Source: Mxb001 sp049317345 (lineage in GTDB: Bacteria; Actinomycetota; Actinomycetes; S36-B12). Taken from it: a DNA stretch of 15,596 nt. The stretch spans positions 1-15,596 of the forward strand of contig JBMOIL010000050.1 in NCBI GenBank assembly GCA_049317345.1, read 5' to 3'. The notes under the pieces were generated by a model. The model did not search any database. It was not told the origin of the DNA and saw only the letters and a list, made by a program, of their open reading frames with translations. The position numbers and the translations under genes are program-made. Below are positions 1 through 5,894 of the stretch, piece by piece. Each line of letters begins with the position of its first letter. Position 1 is the stretch's first letter.

Positions 1-57
1 GAATCGATGAGGCCTCAAGGGTGGGATTCCGAAATGGTATCTCACCAGGAGTTTCAT
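1..57 (-). CDS. Possible start of a small gene (partial, runs off the window)
   Basis: On the minus strand an ATG at 57-55 follows a GGAGG Shine-Dalgarno sequence at 67-63 with a five-base spacer. The frame stays open to the window edge for 19 codons and begins MKLLVRYHFG. It lies directly downstream of the nucleotidyltransferase gene, beyond a hairpin. In a peptide-tailoring neighbourhood it could be a precursor peptide or the next tailoring gene, but nothing in the 19 residues identifies it. A competing frame on the plus strand (3-74, ending TGA just before the hairpin) is also open, and the two cannot both be genes. The strong ribosome binding site favours the minus-strand reading. Confidence 0.3.
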   Translation of the reverse strand, partial: MKLLVRYHFGIPPLRPHRF

Positions 58-87
58 ACTCCCCTCCAGTCTGACCCGGTTTCCCGG

Positions 88-121
88 ACGGAGCCTGCCC
101 CACTAGCGGGTCAGGCTCCGT
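88..121. terminator. Hairpin between convergent or serial genes
   Basis: Bases 88-97 pair perfectly with 112-121 (10 bp). After a single bulged T at 111, 98-100 pair with 108-110, leaving a seven-base loop. The hairpin follows the stop codon of the nucleotidyltransferase gene by about eight bases on the minus strand. Neither side has a T-tract, so it is not a canonical intrinsic terminator. It may still act as a transcription or mRNA-decay barrier. Confidence 0.45.
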
Positions 122-128
122 GACCTAG

Positions 129-1307
129 TCACTTGGTCGTGGCATGTCCCCCATAGGACCCGCTGCGCAACCGCCGGTTCCATAGATACGGCCTCATCAG
201 TGGGTAAGCCCACATGAGGTAGCGAGGCAGTGGCACTTCAGCGAGGTCAAGGTTGGCCCACCCCAAACGCACGGCAACTGAACCTGCACTGCTCACACTG
301 GGCAACGTCTGAAGCATCCACTGCAATCGTTCCGTTTGCTTCTCTCGAGAAATGTCGCCAAACGGAGAATTGTCGTTGACTGCCTGATTCCATGCGTGAT
401 CTGCAAGCCGATTCGCGCGAGTCCCGGCCGCAAATGGTGAAGAACCAGGAACCATCTTGTTCGCCAGCGCCACGGCAACCGCTAAGCCTTCCTCGCACCC
501 TGTTGCTCTCGAGTATTCCCGCACGGCATTCCAGTCTTCTTCGGGAACAACACGCATCTGTCGAACAGCATCAACGACCCAGCGCCATTGGCGCCACTGT
601 TCCTTGGTCCCGTGCACGCACGTGACCATGAGTGCATCTAATTCGCCCAAAGTCGCCACCTGTTGGCCCGCTAGTGTGACGTAGGCCCGCCGACCCCACA
701 AGGCGTCAAATTCAATGTTCGCAATTTGCGGGAGCCGATCAAAACGCCAATGCATGTCAAGGTCGACACCACGCCACCGATACGGAGCTTCATTCCCGAT
801 CCGCTGCGCGGTGGGCCAAAGGTGAGAGTGCGGGTCAGGCACGTATCCAGGCATGAGTCTGGCACCGGCACCTATCAGGGCATTGTGAGCAGCAATGAAG
901 TCGCTGGGTGAAACAAGAATGTCAACATCACCGAATCCGCGTGATGCGGGATCACCTGTTGTCTGCGCTGCGAGAGCAACCCCCTTATACGCGAGAGAAC
1001 GGACCCCGGCTCGTGTCAGAACATCGGTAATTGCAGCGGCAACTGATTGAAGTCGCATGGACCCCAAAATGTCGTGGGACAGCATTGAATCAAGCTGGTC
1101 CTGACTCCCAGGAGTTAAACCAATGAGCTTCCCAACGGGAGCAATTGTGCTGCTTACCCTGTGTCGAGTTACGGCAGTAATGAAGTCCGTTTGGGCGTCA
1201 ATGGGAACGTGTGGCCAGTCCGTGATGGTAAGTCCTGATTCATGCATGAGGGCACGAGATAAAACCACGCTCAGCGAATTCGAGCCGTTGGCCGTGGTCG
1301 AGGACAC
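129..1307 (-). CDS. Nucleotidyltransferase-fold protein (NTP_transf_5 / PF14907-like)
   Basis: The protein is 392 residues from the chosen start. It has the signature of the uncharacterised nucleotidyltransferase family found with peptide-tailoring and polysaccharide genes. This is a YKGVALA segment around residue 108, then an Arg and a GDVDILV segment around residues 123-132, whose two aspartates match the metal-binding DxD of the nucleotidyltransferase fold. The family presumably transfers a nucleotide, or another group, to a small molecule or peptide; the substrate is unknown. I chose the GTG at 1307-1305 because a TACTGT -10 box lies six bases upstream. The frame can be extended to a TTG at 1358, but that would run through the divergent promoter. 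ATG 1247 would remove the conserved N-terminal helix LSVVLSRAL. The gene faces the HPr-kinase-like gene, which is often its partner in lasso-peptide-type clusters. The family is fairly sure; the function is not. Confidence 0.82.
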   Translation of the reverse strand: MSSTTANGSNSLSVVLSRALMHESGLTITDWPHVPIDAQTDFITAVTRHRVSSTIAPVGKLIGLTPGSQDQLDSMLSHDILGSMRLQSVAAAITDVLTRAGVRSLAYKGVALAAQTTGDPASRGFGDVDILVSPSDFIAAHNALIGAGARLMPGYVPDPHSHLWPTAQRIGNEAPYRWRGVDLDMHWRFDRLPQIANIEFDALWGRRAYVTLAGQQVATLGELDALMVTCVHGTKEQWRQWRWVVDAVRQMRVVPEEDWNAVREYSRATGCEEGLAVAVALANKMVPGSSPFAAGTRANRLADHAWNQAVNDNSPFGDISREKQTERLQWMLQTLPSVSSAGSVAVRLGWANLDLAEVPLPRYLMWAYPLMRPYLWNRRLRSGSYGGHATTK

Positions 1308-1313
1308 CGTGTG

Positions 1314-1319
1314 ACAGTA
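1314..1319 (-). promoter_or_regulatory. -10 box TACTGT of a leaderless promoter
   Basis: On the minus strand TACTGT is followed by six bases and then the GTG at 1307, the spacing expected when transcription starts at the start codon. No convincing -35 hexamer is visible 16-18 bases further up. It lies just outside the -35 box of the divergent promoter at 1326-1355, so the two promoters share one short region. Confidence 0.4.
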
Positions 1320-1325
1320 GCGCCA

Positions 1326-1355
1326 TTGACTGGATCGATGCCGGCCGCCTAATGT
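1326..1355 (+). promoter_or_regulatory. Promoter TTGACT-N18-TAATGT, leaderless
   Basis: A near-consensus -35 (TTGACT, 1326-1331) and a -10 (TAATGT, 1350-1355) are separated by 18 bases. The -10 is followed by six bases and then the ATG at 1362. The distance from the -10 to the start codon implies a leaderless transcript of the kinase-pqqD pair. It also explains why no Shine-Dalgarno sequence precedes 1362. This is the strongest promoter match in the window. Confidence 0.65.
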
Positions 1356-1361
1356 CAACCG

Positions 1362-2228
1362 ATGCTCATCGATCCAGGAAGAGGGTTTCCCGCTGAGCAG
1401 TGGGGTGTCACGGTGCGTGTGGGCGAGGTCCCTGCGAACTTGGAAAACATCACACGTGATGAGGGATTCCTACAAATGTCTGCGACAGCTTTCTTGGTGA
1501 AAACCGACGGCGTTGGGGACATGCTGGTAACACATGATGAAGTCGTTTTGACACCATCTTCGGATTCCAATGTTGAAGCAATGGATTATTTGATTTACGG
1601 GTGGGCTCCCGTCTTTATTCGGGTTCTGCGCAGGAAGTTCAGCGTGCACGCATCTGCTGTCATGATTCCCGGTGGGTCAATCGCTGTCATGGGCGCTAAG
1701 GGGGCGGGTAAGTCCACAACAACTCTGGGACTGGTTCGACGAGGGCTTCCGCTCATTATTGACGATATACTCCCGGTTGATTTCACAGACGAAGGCGCCG
1801 TTGTCCACGGTTGGGCGCGTCCCTTACATCTGCGTGATTCCGCTGCTGACTTTTTCCAGGTGAGCCGCGAGCACACACTGGTGACACCCACTGAGACAAA
1901 GGTTCAGTTGAATCTGCCCTCGCACCCTCATAGTCTGCCACTGCGTTTCCTCGTTGAATTGCAACCAGATCCACTGGTTGATTCCATCACAGTCACCCGT
2001 CTCAGCGGGGTCCAATCCCTACGAGCCTGCATGCGCAATACAAACTCAACCGGGATCGCCGGAGTTGACGGCCGAGGTAAAGCATTTTTCGAATGGGTCA
2101 CCACACTGTCCCAAGCGGTCCCGATTTATCAATTGACCCGGCCCGAAGATGGCTGGAGCCTTGATGAAGTGCTAGATAGCCTGCAGCAACTGGTGGCAGA
2201 CCACACCCTGATCGAGCTCGTTCAATAG
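1362..2228 (+). CDS. HPr kinase-like (HprK-related) ATPase
   Basis: The protein is 288 residues. Residues 95-99 (VHASA) lead into a P-loop GAKGAGKST at 111-119 and an acidic pair D134-D135 in LIIDDILPVD. This is the arrangement of the C-terminal catalytic domain of HPr kinase/phosphorylase and its relatives. The true HprK N-terminal domain and the PTS context are missing, so it is not expected to act on HPr. Relatives in some lasso-peptide clusters (for example paeninodin) phosphorylate the precursor peptide, and others occur in polysaccharide and exosortase loci. The pqqD gene follows after 27 bases on the same strand, which suggests one transcript. The start is the first ATG after an in-frame stop at 1350 and fits the promoter exactly. 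What it phosphorylates here cannot be read from the sequence. Confidence 0.85.
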   Translation: MLIDPGRGFPAEQWGVTVRVGEVPANLENITRDEGFLQMSATAFLVKTDGVGDMLVTHDEVVLTPSSDSNVEAMDYLIYGWAPVFIRVLRRKFSVHASAVMIPGGSIAVMGAKGAGKSTTTLGLVRRGLPLIIDDILPVDFTDEGAVVHGWARPLHLRDSAADFFQVSREHTLVTPTETKVQLNLPSHPHSLPLRFLVELQPDPLVDSITVTRLSGVQSLRACMRNTNSTGIAGVDGRGKAFFEWVTTLSQAVPIYQLTRPEDGWSLDEVLDSLQQLVADHTLIELVQ

Positions 2229-2255
2229 GCATCGGTCTAGTTAAGGAGATAAGTC

Positions 2256-2531
2256 ATGCAAGATCAGGTGGTAATCCAACGCGCTTCGGGTGCTGTTGAA
2301 GCAAAAGTCGACGATCAAGTCGTGCTGCTCTCACCATTAGACTTCTCCTACCATGCACTTGACCCAGTCGGTGCTCGCATTTGGTCCCTCCTTGAAACGC
2401 CACTCACATTCGGTGACCTCATTACCGAGTTGATAGCGAGTTATTCCATTGATCCAGACACCTGCCGGGCGGATGTCACACCGTTTGTTGAGCGCATGAG
2501 CGAGATCGGTGTATTGACTTCATCTGGATGA
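2256..2531 (+). CDS. PqqD-family peptide-binding chaperone
   Basis: The 91-residue protein matches the PqqD family along its length. It has an N-terminal strand pair with VVLLSPLDFSYHALD, then VGARIWSLLETPLTFGDLI, a Cys-containing segment (DTCRADV) and a C-terminal helix ending in IGVLTSSG. PqqD-like proteins (RiPP recognition elements) bind the leader of a ribosomally made peptide and present it to a modifying enzyme. A good ribosome binding site, AAGGAG at 2243-2248, lies seven bases before the ATG. It is probably co-transcribed with the HPr-kinase-like gene. No radical-SAM enzyme, transglutaminase-like protease or asparagine-synthetase-like cyclase is in the window, so its partner enzyme is unknown. 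The family call is firm; the pathway is inference. Confidence 0.87.
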   Translation: MQDQVVIQRASGAVEAKVDDQVVLLSPLDFSYHALDPVGARIWSLLETPLTFGDLITELIASYSIDPDTCRADVTPFVERMSEIGVLTSSG

Positions 2532-2625
2532 CACACAACCGCTCACATCACGCAGAGTGGCACGAGCAACTCGCACAACAAGAATTAACCCGCTTTTTAG
2601 AGGGATTCTGGCGCATGCCATCGGG

Positions 2626-2667
2626 CTTCCCAAGCTGACAGCGCGGGTTCGATTCCCGTCACCCGCT
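2626..2667 (+). other. 3' fragment of a tRNA-Gly(CCC) gene, putative attachment site
   Basis: The fragment holds, in order, the anticodon loop TTCCCAA (2627-2633, anticodon CCC) and the 3' anticodon strand GCTGA. Next come a four-base variable loop, a T-arm GCGGG-TTCGATT-CCCGT (2643-2659), the 3' acceptor strand CACCCGC (2660-2666) and a T discriminator at 2667. No CCA is encoded. The expected 5' half (acceptor strand GCGGGTG, D-arm) is absent upstream, and bases 2622-2626 pair poorly with the 3' anticodon strand, so homology breaks in the anticodon stem. A displaced tRNA 3' end of this kind is typical of the attR or attL of an element integrated in a tRNA gene. It coincides with the change in base composition. 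Confidence 0.78.
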
Positions 2668-2681
2668 CTCGTAGAGAGCGG
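2663..2681 (+). terminator. Hairpin overlapping the tRNA fragment's 3' end
   Basis: CCGCTCTC (2663-2670) pairs perfectly with GAGAGCGG (2674-2681) around a three-base GTA loop. The first five bases belong to the tRNA 3' end. There is no T-tract. In the original locus it may have been a terminator or a processing signal just after the tRNA-Gly gene. Confidence 0.3.
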
Positions 2682-2763
2682 ATCCCGTCATAAGCCCACG
2701 CACCGACCGTCCGCGGGATACCTTTCGGGCGGAGTGATCTCCCCAACGAAGGGACGTGCCTTG

Positions 2764-3720
2764 ATGCGACGAGCACACCGAATGGCGAGCAAAGAGCGCG
2801 GGCATCGGACCCAGCGAGTGCTCGCCTGCGCGACCGGGCTTGCCCTTGTGGGCGTGGTGCTGGCGCAAGCGCCGAGTGCGACCGCTGCGCCCATCGATGG
2901 CACCGGCTTCGCTCAGCCCTACGCGGGCACCACGAAGTACCTACCCCTGGCACCGGTCGAGGCCTCGAGTGCGCGGCAGGTCAACAAGCCCCTCGGGCGG
3001 GAGCGGGCCGACCAGCTGGCAGAGAACCTGGGCTTCGATACCAGCAAGGTCCTGTCCAAGAAGCAGTACGCCGCCTTCATCAGTGGCAAGGGGAAGGGCG
3101 GTGGCACCTACAAGGCTCGCCAGGCCGCGAAGCTGGTGGAACTTAGCGTGCGCTACCTCACGAACACCACCGCGACCAAGATGTACCGCACGATCGACGG
3201 CAACAAGACCCGGATCCTGCTGGGCAGCTATGGCCTCATCGTCAACGAGGACGGGCTCCTGGAGAGTCCAGCCAACCCCACATCTCCGGTGCGACAGGTC
3301 AATTGGGTGCTGGCGCCTCCTCCCATCTGCAAGTTCCCCGAGACGAAGCCGCCGGCGGGGATCCCCTGCGGCTACATGGTCAAGTGGTTCCGCAACAACG
3401 ACGCTCGCGACACACTCCGGGCCCTTTACGCATCCGCATACCCCGGCGAGGTCGTCTACGGCAACAAGTCGCAGGGGCAGACCGAGTACACCCAGTTGGT
3501 ACCCAATACCAACGGGGGGAAGACGCGCTACGTCGGCATGGCGATGGCGCCGTCGATCTGGATCGTCAACTTCCTGCTCATTTATGCGCTCAACCCTCGG
3601 GCCGCGGCCAACATGCCGGCGTACTGGGCGGCCCTGCCCCCGGAGGTCACCGCCGCCATCACAGACAGCCCCACGGGCCAGGTGCCCTACAGCACCGTCG
3701 ATTGGTACTTCCCCACGTAG
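2764..3720 (+). CDS. Secreted protein of unknown family
   Basis: The protein is 318 residues. Residues 1-19 are basic, 20-35 are hydrophobic (ACATGLALVGVVLAQ), and a signal peptidase I site is likely near SATAAP at 38-43. The mature protein has no membrane segment and no lipobox. It carries two cysteines (C189, C202) that flank a proline-rich loop and could form a disulfide, and a Trp/Tyr-rich C-terminus. I do not recognise the fold or any catalytic motif. ATG 2764 is preceded by AAGGG at 2749-2753; TTG 2761 and ATG 2782 are alternatives. The open frame continues upstream through the tRNA fragment, but that part is not coding. It is the first native gene beside the putative attachment site. 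Its high GC resembles the genes to its right, not the island. Confidence 0.8.
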   Translation: MRRAHRMASKERGHRTQRVLACATGLALVGVVLAQAPSATAAPIDGTGFAQPYAGTTKYLPLAPVEASSARQVNKPLGRERADQLAENLGFDTSKVLSKKQYAAFISGKGKGGGTYKARQAAKLVELSVRYLTNTTATKMYRTIDGNKTRILLGSYGLIVNEDGLLESPANPTSPVRQVNWVLAPPPICKFPETKPPAGIPCGYMVKWFRNNDARDTLRALYASAYPGEVVYGNKSQGQTEYTQLVPNTNGGKTRYVGMAMAPSIWIVNFLLIYALNPRAAANMPAYWAALPPEVTAAITDSPTGQVPYSTVDWYFPT

Positions 3721-3796
3721 AAGCGCCGGCATCGTCCTAGTACGTCGGCCTGCCCCTTGTCGCCCCGGTGACCCCGCGGCGTGGGACCCTTGGGGC

Positions 3797-4735
3797 ATGA
3801 CCGCTGTGGACGACTCCCGCGACATCCGTCTCCTGATCGACCTTGAGCCAGTCGTCGAGGGCGAGCTCAACCGTCACCTGACCATGCACAAGCCGTGGAA
3901 TCCCCACGACTACGTGCCGTGGGACGAGGGCCGCAACTTCGCCTTCCTCGGCGGAGAGGACTGGTCACCGGAGCAGCAGCGCTACAGCGATGCCGCGCGG
4001 TCAAGCCTCATCGTCAACCTCCTCACCGAGGACAACCTGCCGAGCTACCACCACGAGATCGCGAACATCTTCGGCCGCGACGGTGCATGGGGAACGTGGG
4101 TCGGCCGCTGGACGGCAGAGGAAAACAGGCACGCGGTCGCGATTCGCGATTATCTCGTCGTCACACGTGCCGTCGATCCGGTTGCGCTCGAAGAAGCGCG
4201 CATGGTGCACATGACGGCTGGCTTCGAGGCGATCCACCCCGGGCTCCTGCACGGCGTCGCCTACGTGTCCTTCCAGGAACTCGCCACGCGCGTCTCCCAT
4301 CGCAACACGGGTGCGGCCACCGGTGATCCCCTTGCGGAGCAGCTCTTCCAGCGCATCGCACTGGACGAGAACCTGCACATGCTCTTCTACCGCAACGTCT
4401 TCGCAGCGGCCTTCGACCACTCCCCCGACGCGGCCATGCGCGCCGTGACCGAGACCGTTCGCGACTTCTCGATGCCCGGGCACGGGATTGACGGCTTCAC
4501 CCGCAAGGCGATGGAGATCGCCGTCGCGGGGATCTACGACCTCACCCAGCACATCGACGAGGTCCTCATGCCGGTCCTCCGGCACTGGCAGGTCTTCGAG
4601 CGCACCGATCTGGGCCCCGATGGCGAGATCGCCCGCCAGGAACTCGCCGACTACATCGCAGGGCTGCGCGAGCAGGCGGATCGGTTCGAGAACAAGCGCG
4701 GAGCCCTCGCCAAGCGCCTCGGCTGGGTCGACTAG
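3797..4735 (+). CDS. desA2: Acyl-[acyl-carrier-protein] desaturase, DesA2-like
   Basis: This 312-residue soluble di-iron enzyme belongs to the plant-type acyl-ACP desaturase family (FA_desaturase_2). It inserts a double bond into ACP-bound fatty acids in the cytoplasm. The iron ligands are visible: E78 in LLTEDNL, the first ExxH at E109-H112 in WTAEENRH, E161 in SFQE, and the second ExxH at E191-H194 in ALDENLH. The block around GAWGTWVGRWTAEENRH and the FQELATRVSHRNTG segment are very close to mycobacterial DesA2 as I recall it. The start is ATG 3797, which has GACCCT six bases upstream as a weak leaderless -10. Upstream codons in the same frame are an out-of-frame reading of the previous gene. 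The exact double-bond position and chain length cannot be predicted. Confidence 0.92.
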   Translation: MTAVDDSRDIRLLIDLEPVVEGELNRHLTMHKPWNPHDYVPWDEGRNFAFLGGEDWSPEQQRYSDAARSSLIVNLLTEDNLPSYHHEIANIFGRDGAWGTWVGRWTAEENRHAVAIRDYLVVTRAVDPVALEEARMVHMTAGFEAIHPGLLHGVAYVSFQELATRVSHRNTGAATGDPLAEQLFQRIALDENLHMLFYRNVFAAAFDHSPDAAMRAVTETVRDFSMPGHGIDGFTRKAMEIAVAGIYDLTQHIDEVLMPVLRHWQVFERTDLGPDGEIARQELADYIAGLREQADRFENKRGALAKRLGWVD

Positions 4736-4792
4736 CCACGAATTTCACCGCCCAGACACGTCGCAATCCGGGGGATCGGACCCTCAGGTCGC

Positions 4793-4798
4793 TACCGT
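4793..4798 (+). promoter_or_regulatory. -10 box TACCGT, leaderless
   Basis: TACCGT is followed by seven bases and the ATG at 4806, with no Shine-Dalgarno sequence between. It fits the leaderless pattern seen at several other genes in the window. No clear -35 is present. Confidence 0.4.
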
Positions 4799-4805
4799 CG
4801 TTTCC

Positions 4806-5282
4806 ATGTCTGAGACCCGCACCCGCCCCAGCCAAGTCACCATCGTCGTCATCCTCATCTGGATTGCCTTCGCGCTCACTGTCGTCGGTGCCATCGCGAC
4901 GATCCTCGCTGGCACGGCGATTGCGGCCAGCGATCAGGCCTCCGTGGAGCAGCTCCTCAAGGACCTCGACCTGCCCAAGGAGTGGAGCACCACTGCCGGT
5001 CCCATCGTCATCGTCACGGGTGCACTGTTCTTCATCATCGCCCTCATCGAGGCGATCTTCGCCGTCGCCATCGGTCGCGGCAGCAATGTGGCACGCATCC
5101 TGCTGACGATCCTGCTGATCATCCGCATCATCGGAGGACTGGTCTTCATCCTCACCAGCTGGGGCACCGCCGCCTTCATGTTCGGCATCTTCCTCGACAT
5201 GGGCCTGGCGATCATCGTCCTGCTACTGCTCTTCAACCATCAGTCCAACGAGTTCTTCACGGACGAGGTGAAGACCCGCTAG
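4806..5282 (+). CDS. Small integral membrane protein, four helices
   Basis: The protein is 158 residues with four predicted membrane segments at about 11-38, 64-89, 95-118 and 121-144. A short amphipathic stretch (SVEQLLKDLDLPKEW) lies between helices one and two. The N-terminus is short and basic, and the C-terminal tail FNHQSNEFFTDEVKTR is probably cytoplasmic. The architecture resembles generic actinobacterial four-helix membrane proteins of unknown role, and no catalytic motif is visible. The start at 4806 is supported by the -10 at 4793. Its stop codon is two bases from the stop of the convergent gene 5285-5815. Confidence 0.82.
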   Translation: MSETRTRPSQVTIVVILIWIAFALTVVGAIATILAGTAIAASDQASVEQLLKDLDLPKEWSTTAGPIVIVTGALFFIIALIEAIFAVAIGRGSNVARILLTILLIIRIIGGLVFILTSWGTAAFMFGIFLDMGLAIIVLLLLFNHQSNEFFTDEVKTR

Positions 5283-5284
5283 GT

Positions 5285-5815
5285 CTACTGCGCTGGCGCG
5301 TACATCCCCGGCTCGGAGTCACCCACGATGCGTGCGATCTGCGGCACGACGAGGAACCACGTGATCACGTGGGGGATGAGAAGCCAGATTCGCGTCGACC
5401 AGATCACGTCATCCGGCTGCATCAGCGGGCTCGCGCACGACAGCAGCGCGATCACCGTGCCCGCCCAAAAGACGATGCGGCGCGCATGAGGGCGGCCGAG
5501 CATGAGCGCGGCAAGGAGCGCGCCCACGACCGCCGCCAGCAGCGGCGCGAGCAGCATGAGGAACCACGGGACGACCTGCAGTGAGTCGGATCCAGGCCGG
5601 ATCACCTCGAAGGGCACCCCGAGGAGTCGCCCCACGGCGTAGATCACCAGGCTGAGCAAGCCCGACCACGCTCCGGTGACGACCCCGGCATAGACGAGGT
5701 TGGACGTGTGGGGCACGGCGCTCGCCGGCGGCGGCACGGGGGTGACCGAGTCGGCCCAGGGAGCTCTCACGGGGGCCACCGTATGCCCGAAGGCTCCCCT
5801 GGCGCCCTCTTGCAT
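5285..5815 (-). CDS. DUF6069-like membrane protein
   Basis: The protein is 176 residues from the ATG at 5815. The first 38 are proline- and alanine-rich and probably unstructured. Four membrane segments follow at about 41-63, 80-106, 112-130 and 139-162. The first segment (LVIYAVGRLLGVPF), the SCASPL motif and the LLIPHVITWFLVVP segment with its single His resemble the actinobacterial DUF6069 family; this is from memory and moderately sure. The function is unknown. GTG 5770 is an alternative start: it removes a non-conserved tail and has TACGGT at 5783-5778 seven bases upstream, a leaderless arrangement. The gene is divergent from fadE5, and palindromes in the shared region may control both. 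Confidence 0.75.
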   Translation of the reverse strand: MQEGARGAFGHTVAPVRAPWADSVTPVPPPASAVPHTSNLVYAGVVTGAWSGLLSLVIYAVGRLLGVPFEVIRPGSDSLQVVPWFLMLLAPLLAAVVGALLAALMLGRPHARRIVFWAGTVIALLSCASPLMQPDDVIWSTRIWLLIPHVITWFLVVPQIARIVGDSEPGMYAPAQ

Positions 5816-5817
5816 TG

Positions 5818-5869
5818 GCTACCGATCAGTAGCATCATGGGTTACTGGCGGGTAACACTCGTCGGTAAC
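5818..5869. promoter_or_regulatory. Two palindromes, candidate TetR-type operators
   Basis: The first dyad is GCTACCGATCAGTAGC (5818-5833) and the second GTTACTGGCGGGTAAC (5841-5856). They share the core TAC(C/T)NNNN(A/G)GTA, and their centres are 23 bp apart. A further half-site, GGTAAC, lies at 5864-5869. Palindromes of this size upstream of acyl-CoA dehydrogenase genes in actinobacteria are usually bound by TetR-family repressors that sense acyl-CoA. They lie between the divergent starts of the DUF6069-like gene and fadE5. No regulator gene is in the window, so the binding protein is unknown. Confidence 0.5.
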
Positions 5870-5894
5870 CAGTTGCGAGCGCACAGGAGTCGCC

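Larger units (their letters stand above)
1..2626. mobile_element. Right end of a putative tRNA-Gly-integrated genomic island
   Basis: This stretch is visibly poorer in G+C than the rest of the window (27 of 60 bases at 1441-1500, against 38 of 60 at 3001-3060). It carries accessory peptide-tailoring genes and stops at a 3' fragment of a tRNA-Gly gene. Integrases commonly recombine within the 3' half of tRNA genes, which leaves a displaced 3' fragment at one end and a restored tRNA at the other. No integrase, excisionase or conjugation gene is visible here, so these would have to lie left of the window. The call is an inference from composition, gene content and the tRNA fragment; the left boundary is unknown. 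Confidence 0.5.

Noticed and set aside
3..74. Plus-strand open frame ending in TGA just before the hairpin at 88-121
   Set aside because: It could be the C-terminus of an upstream gene, but codon choice and residues are not distinctive and it overlaps the minus-strand ATG with a good ribosome binding site. Not listed as a gene.
1308..1358. N-terminal extension of the nucleotidyltransferase to TTG 1358
   Set aside because: It would run through the divergent promoter and start four bases from the opposite start codon. The added residues look unlike the family N-terminus.
2594..2667. Complete tRNA-Gly gene
   Set aside because: No 5' acceptor strand GCGGGTG or D-arm is present, and the 5' anticodon strand pairs poorly. 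Only the 3' part is a tRNA.
2710..2733. Short inverted repeat TCCGC/GCGGA before the secreted protein
   Set aside because: Only five pairs with a 14-base loop; expected by chance at this GC content.
2557..2763. N-terminal extension of the secreted protein
   Set aside because: The frame passes through the tRNA-Gly fragment and hairpin. The signal peptide needs a start at 2764 or shortly after.
2941..3870. Minus-strand open frame of 309 codons opposite the secreted protein and desaturase start
   Set aside because: It spans two plus-strand genes and has the arginine-rich composition of a GC-driven shadow frame.
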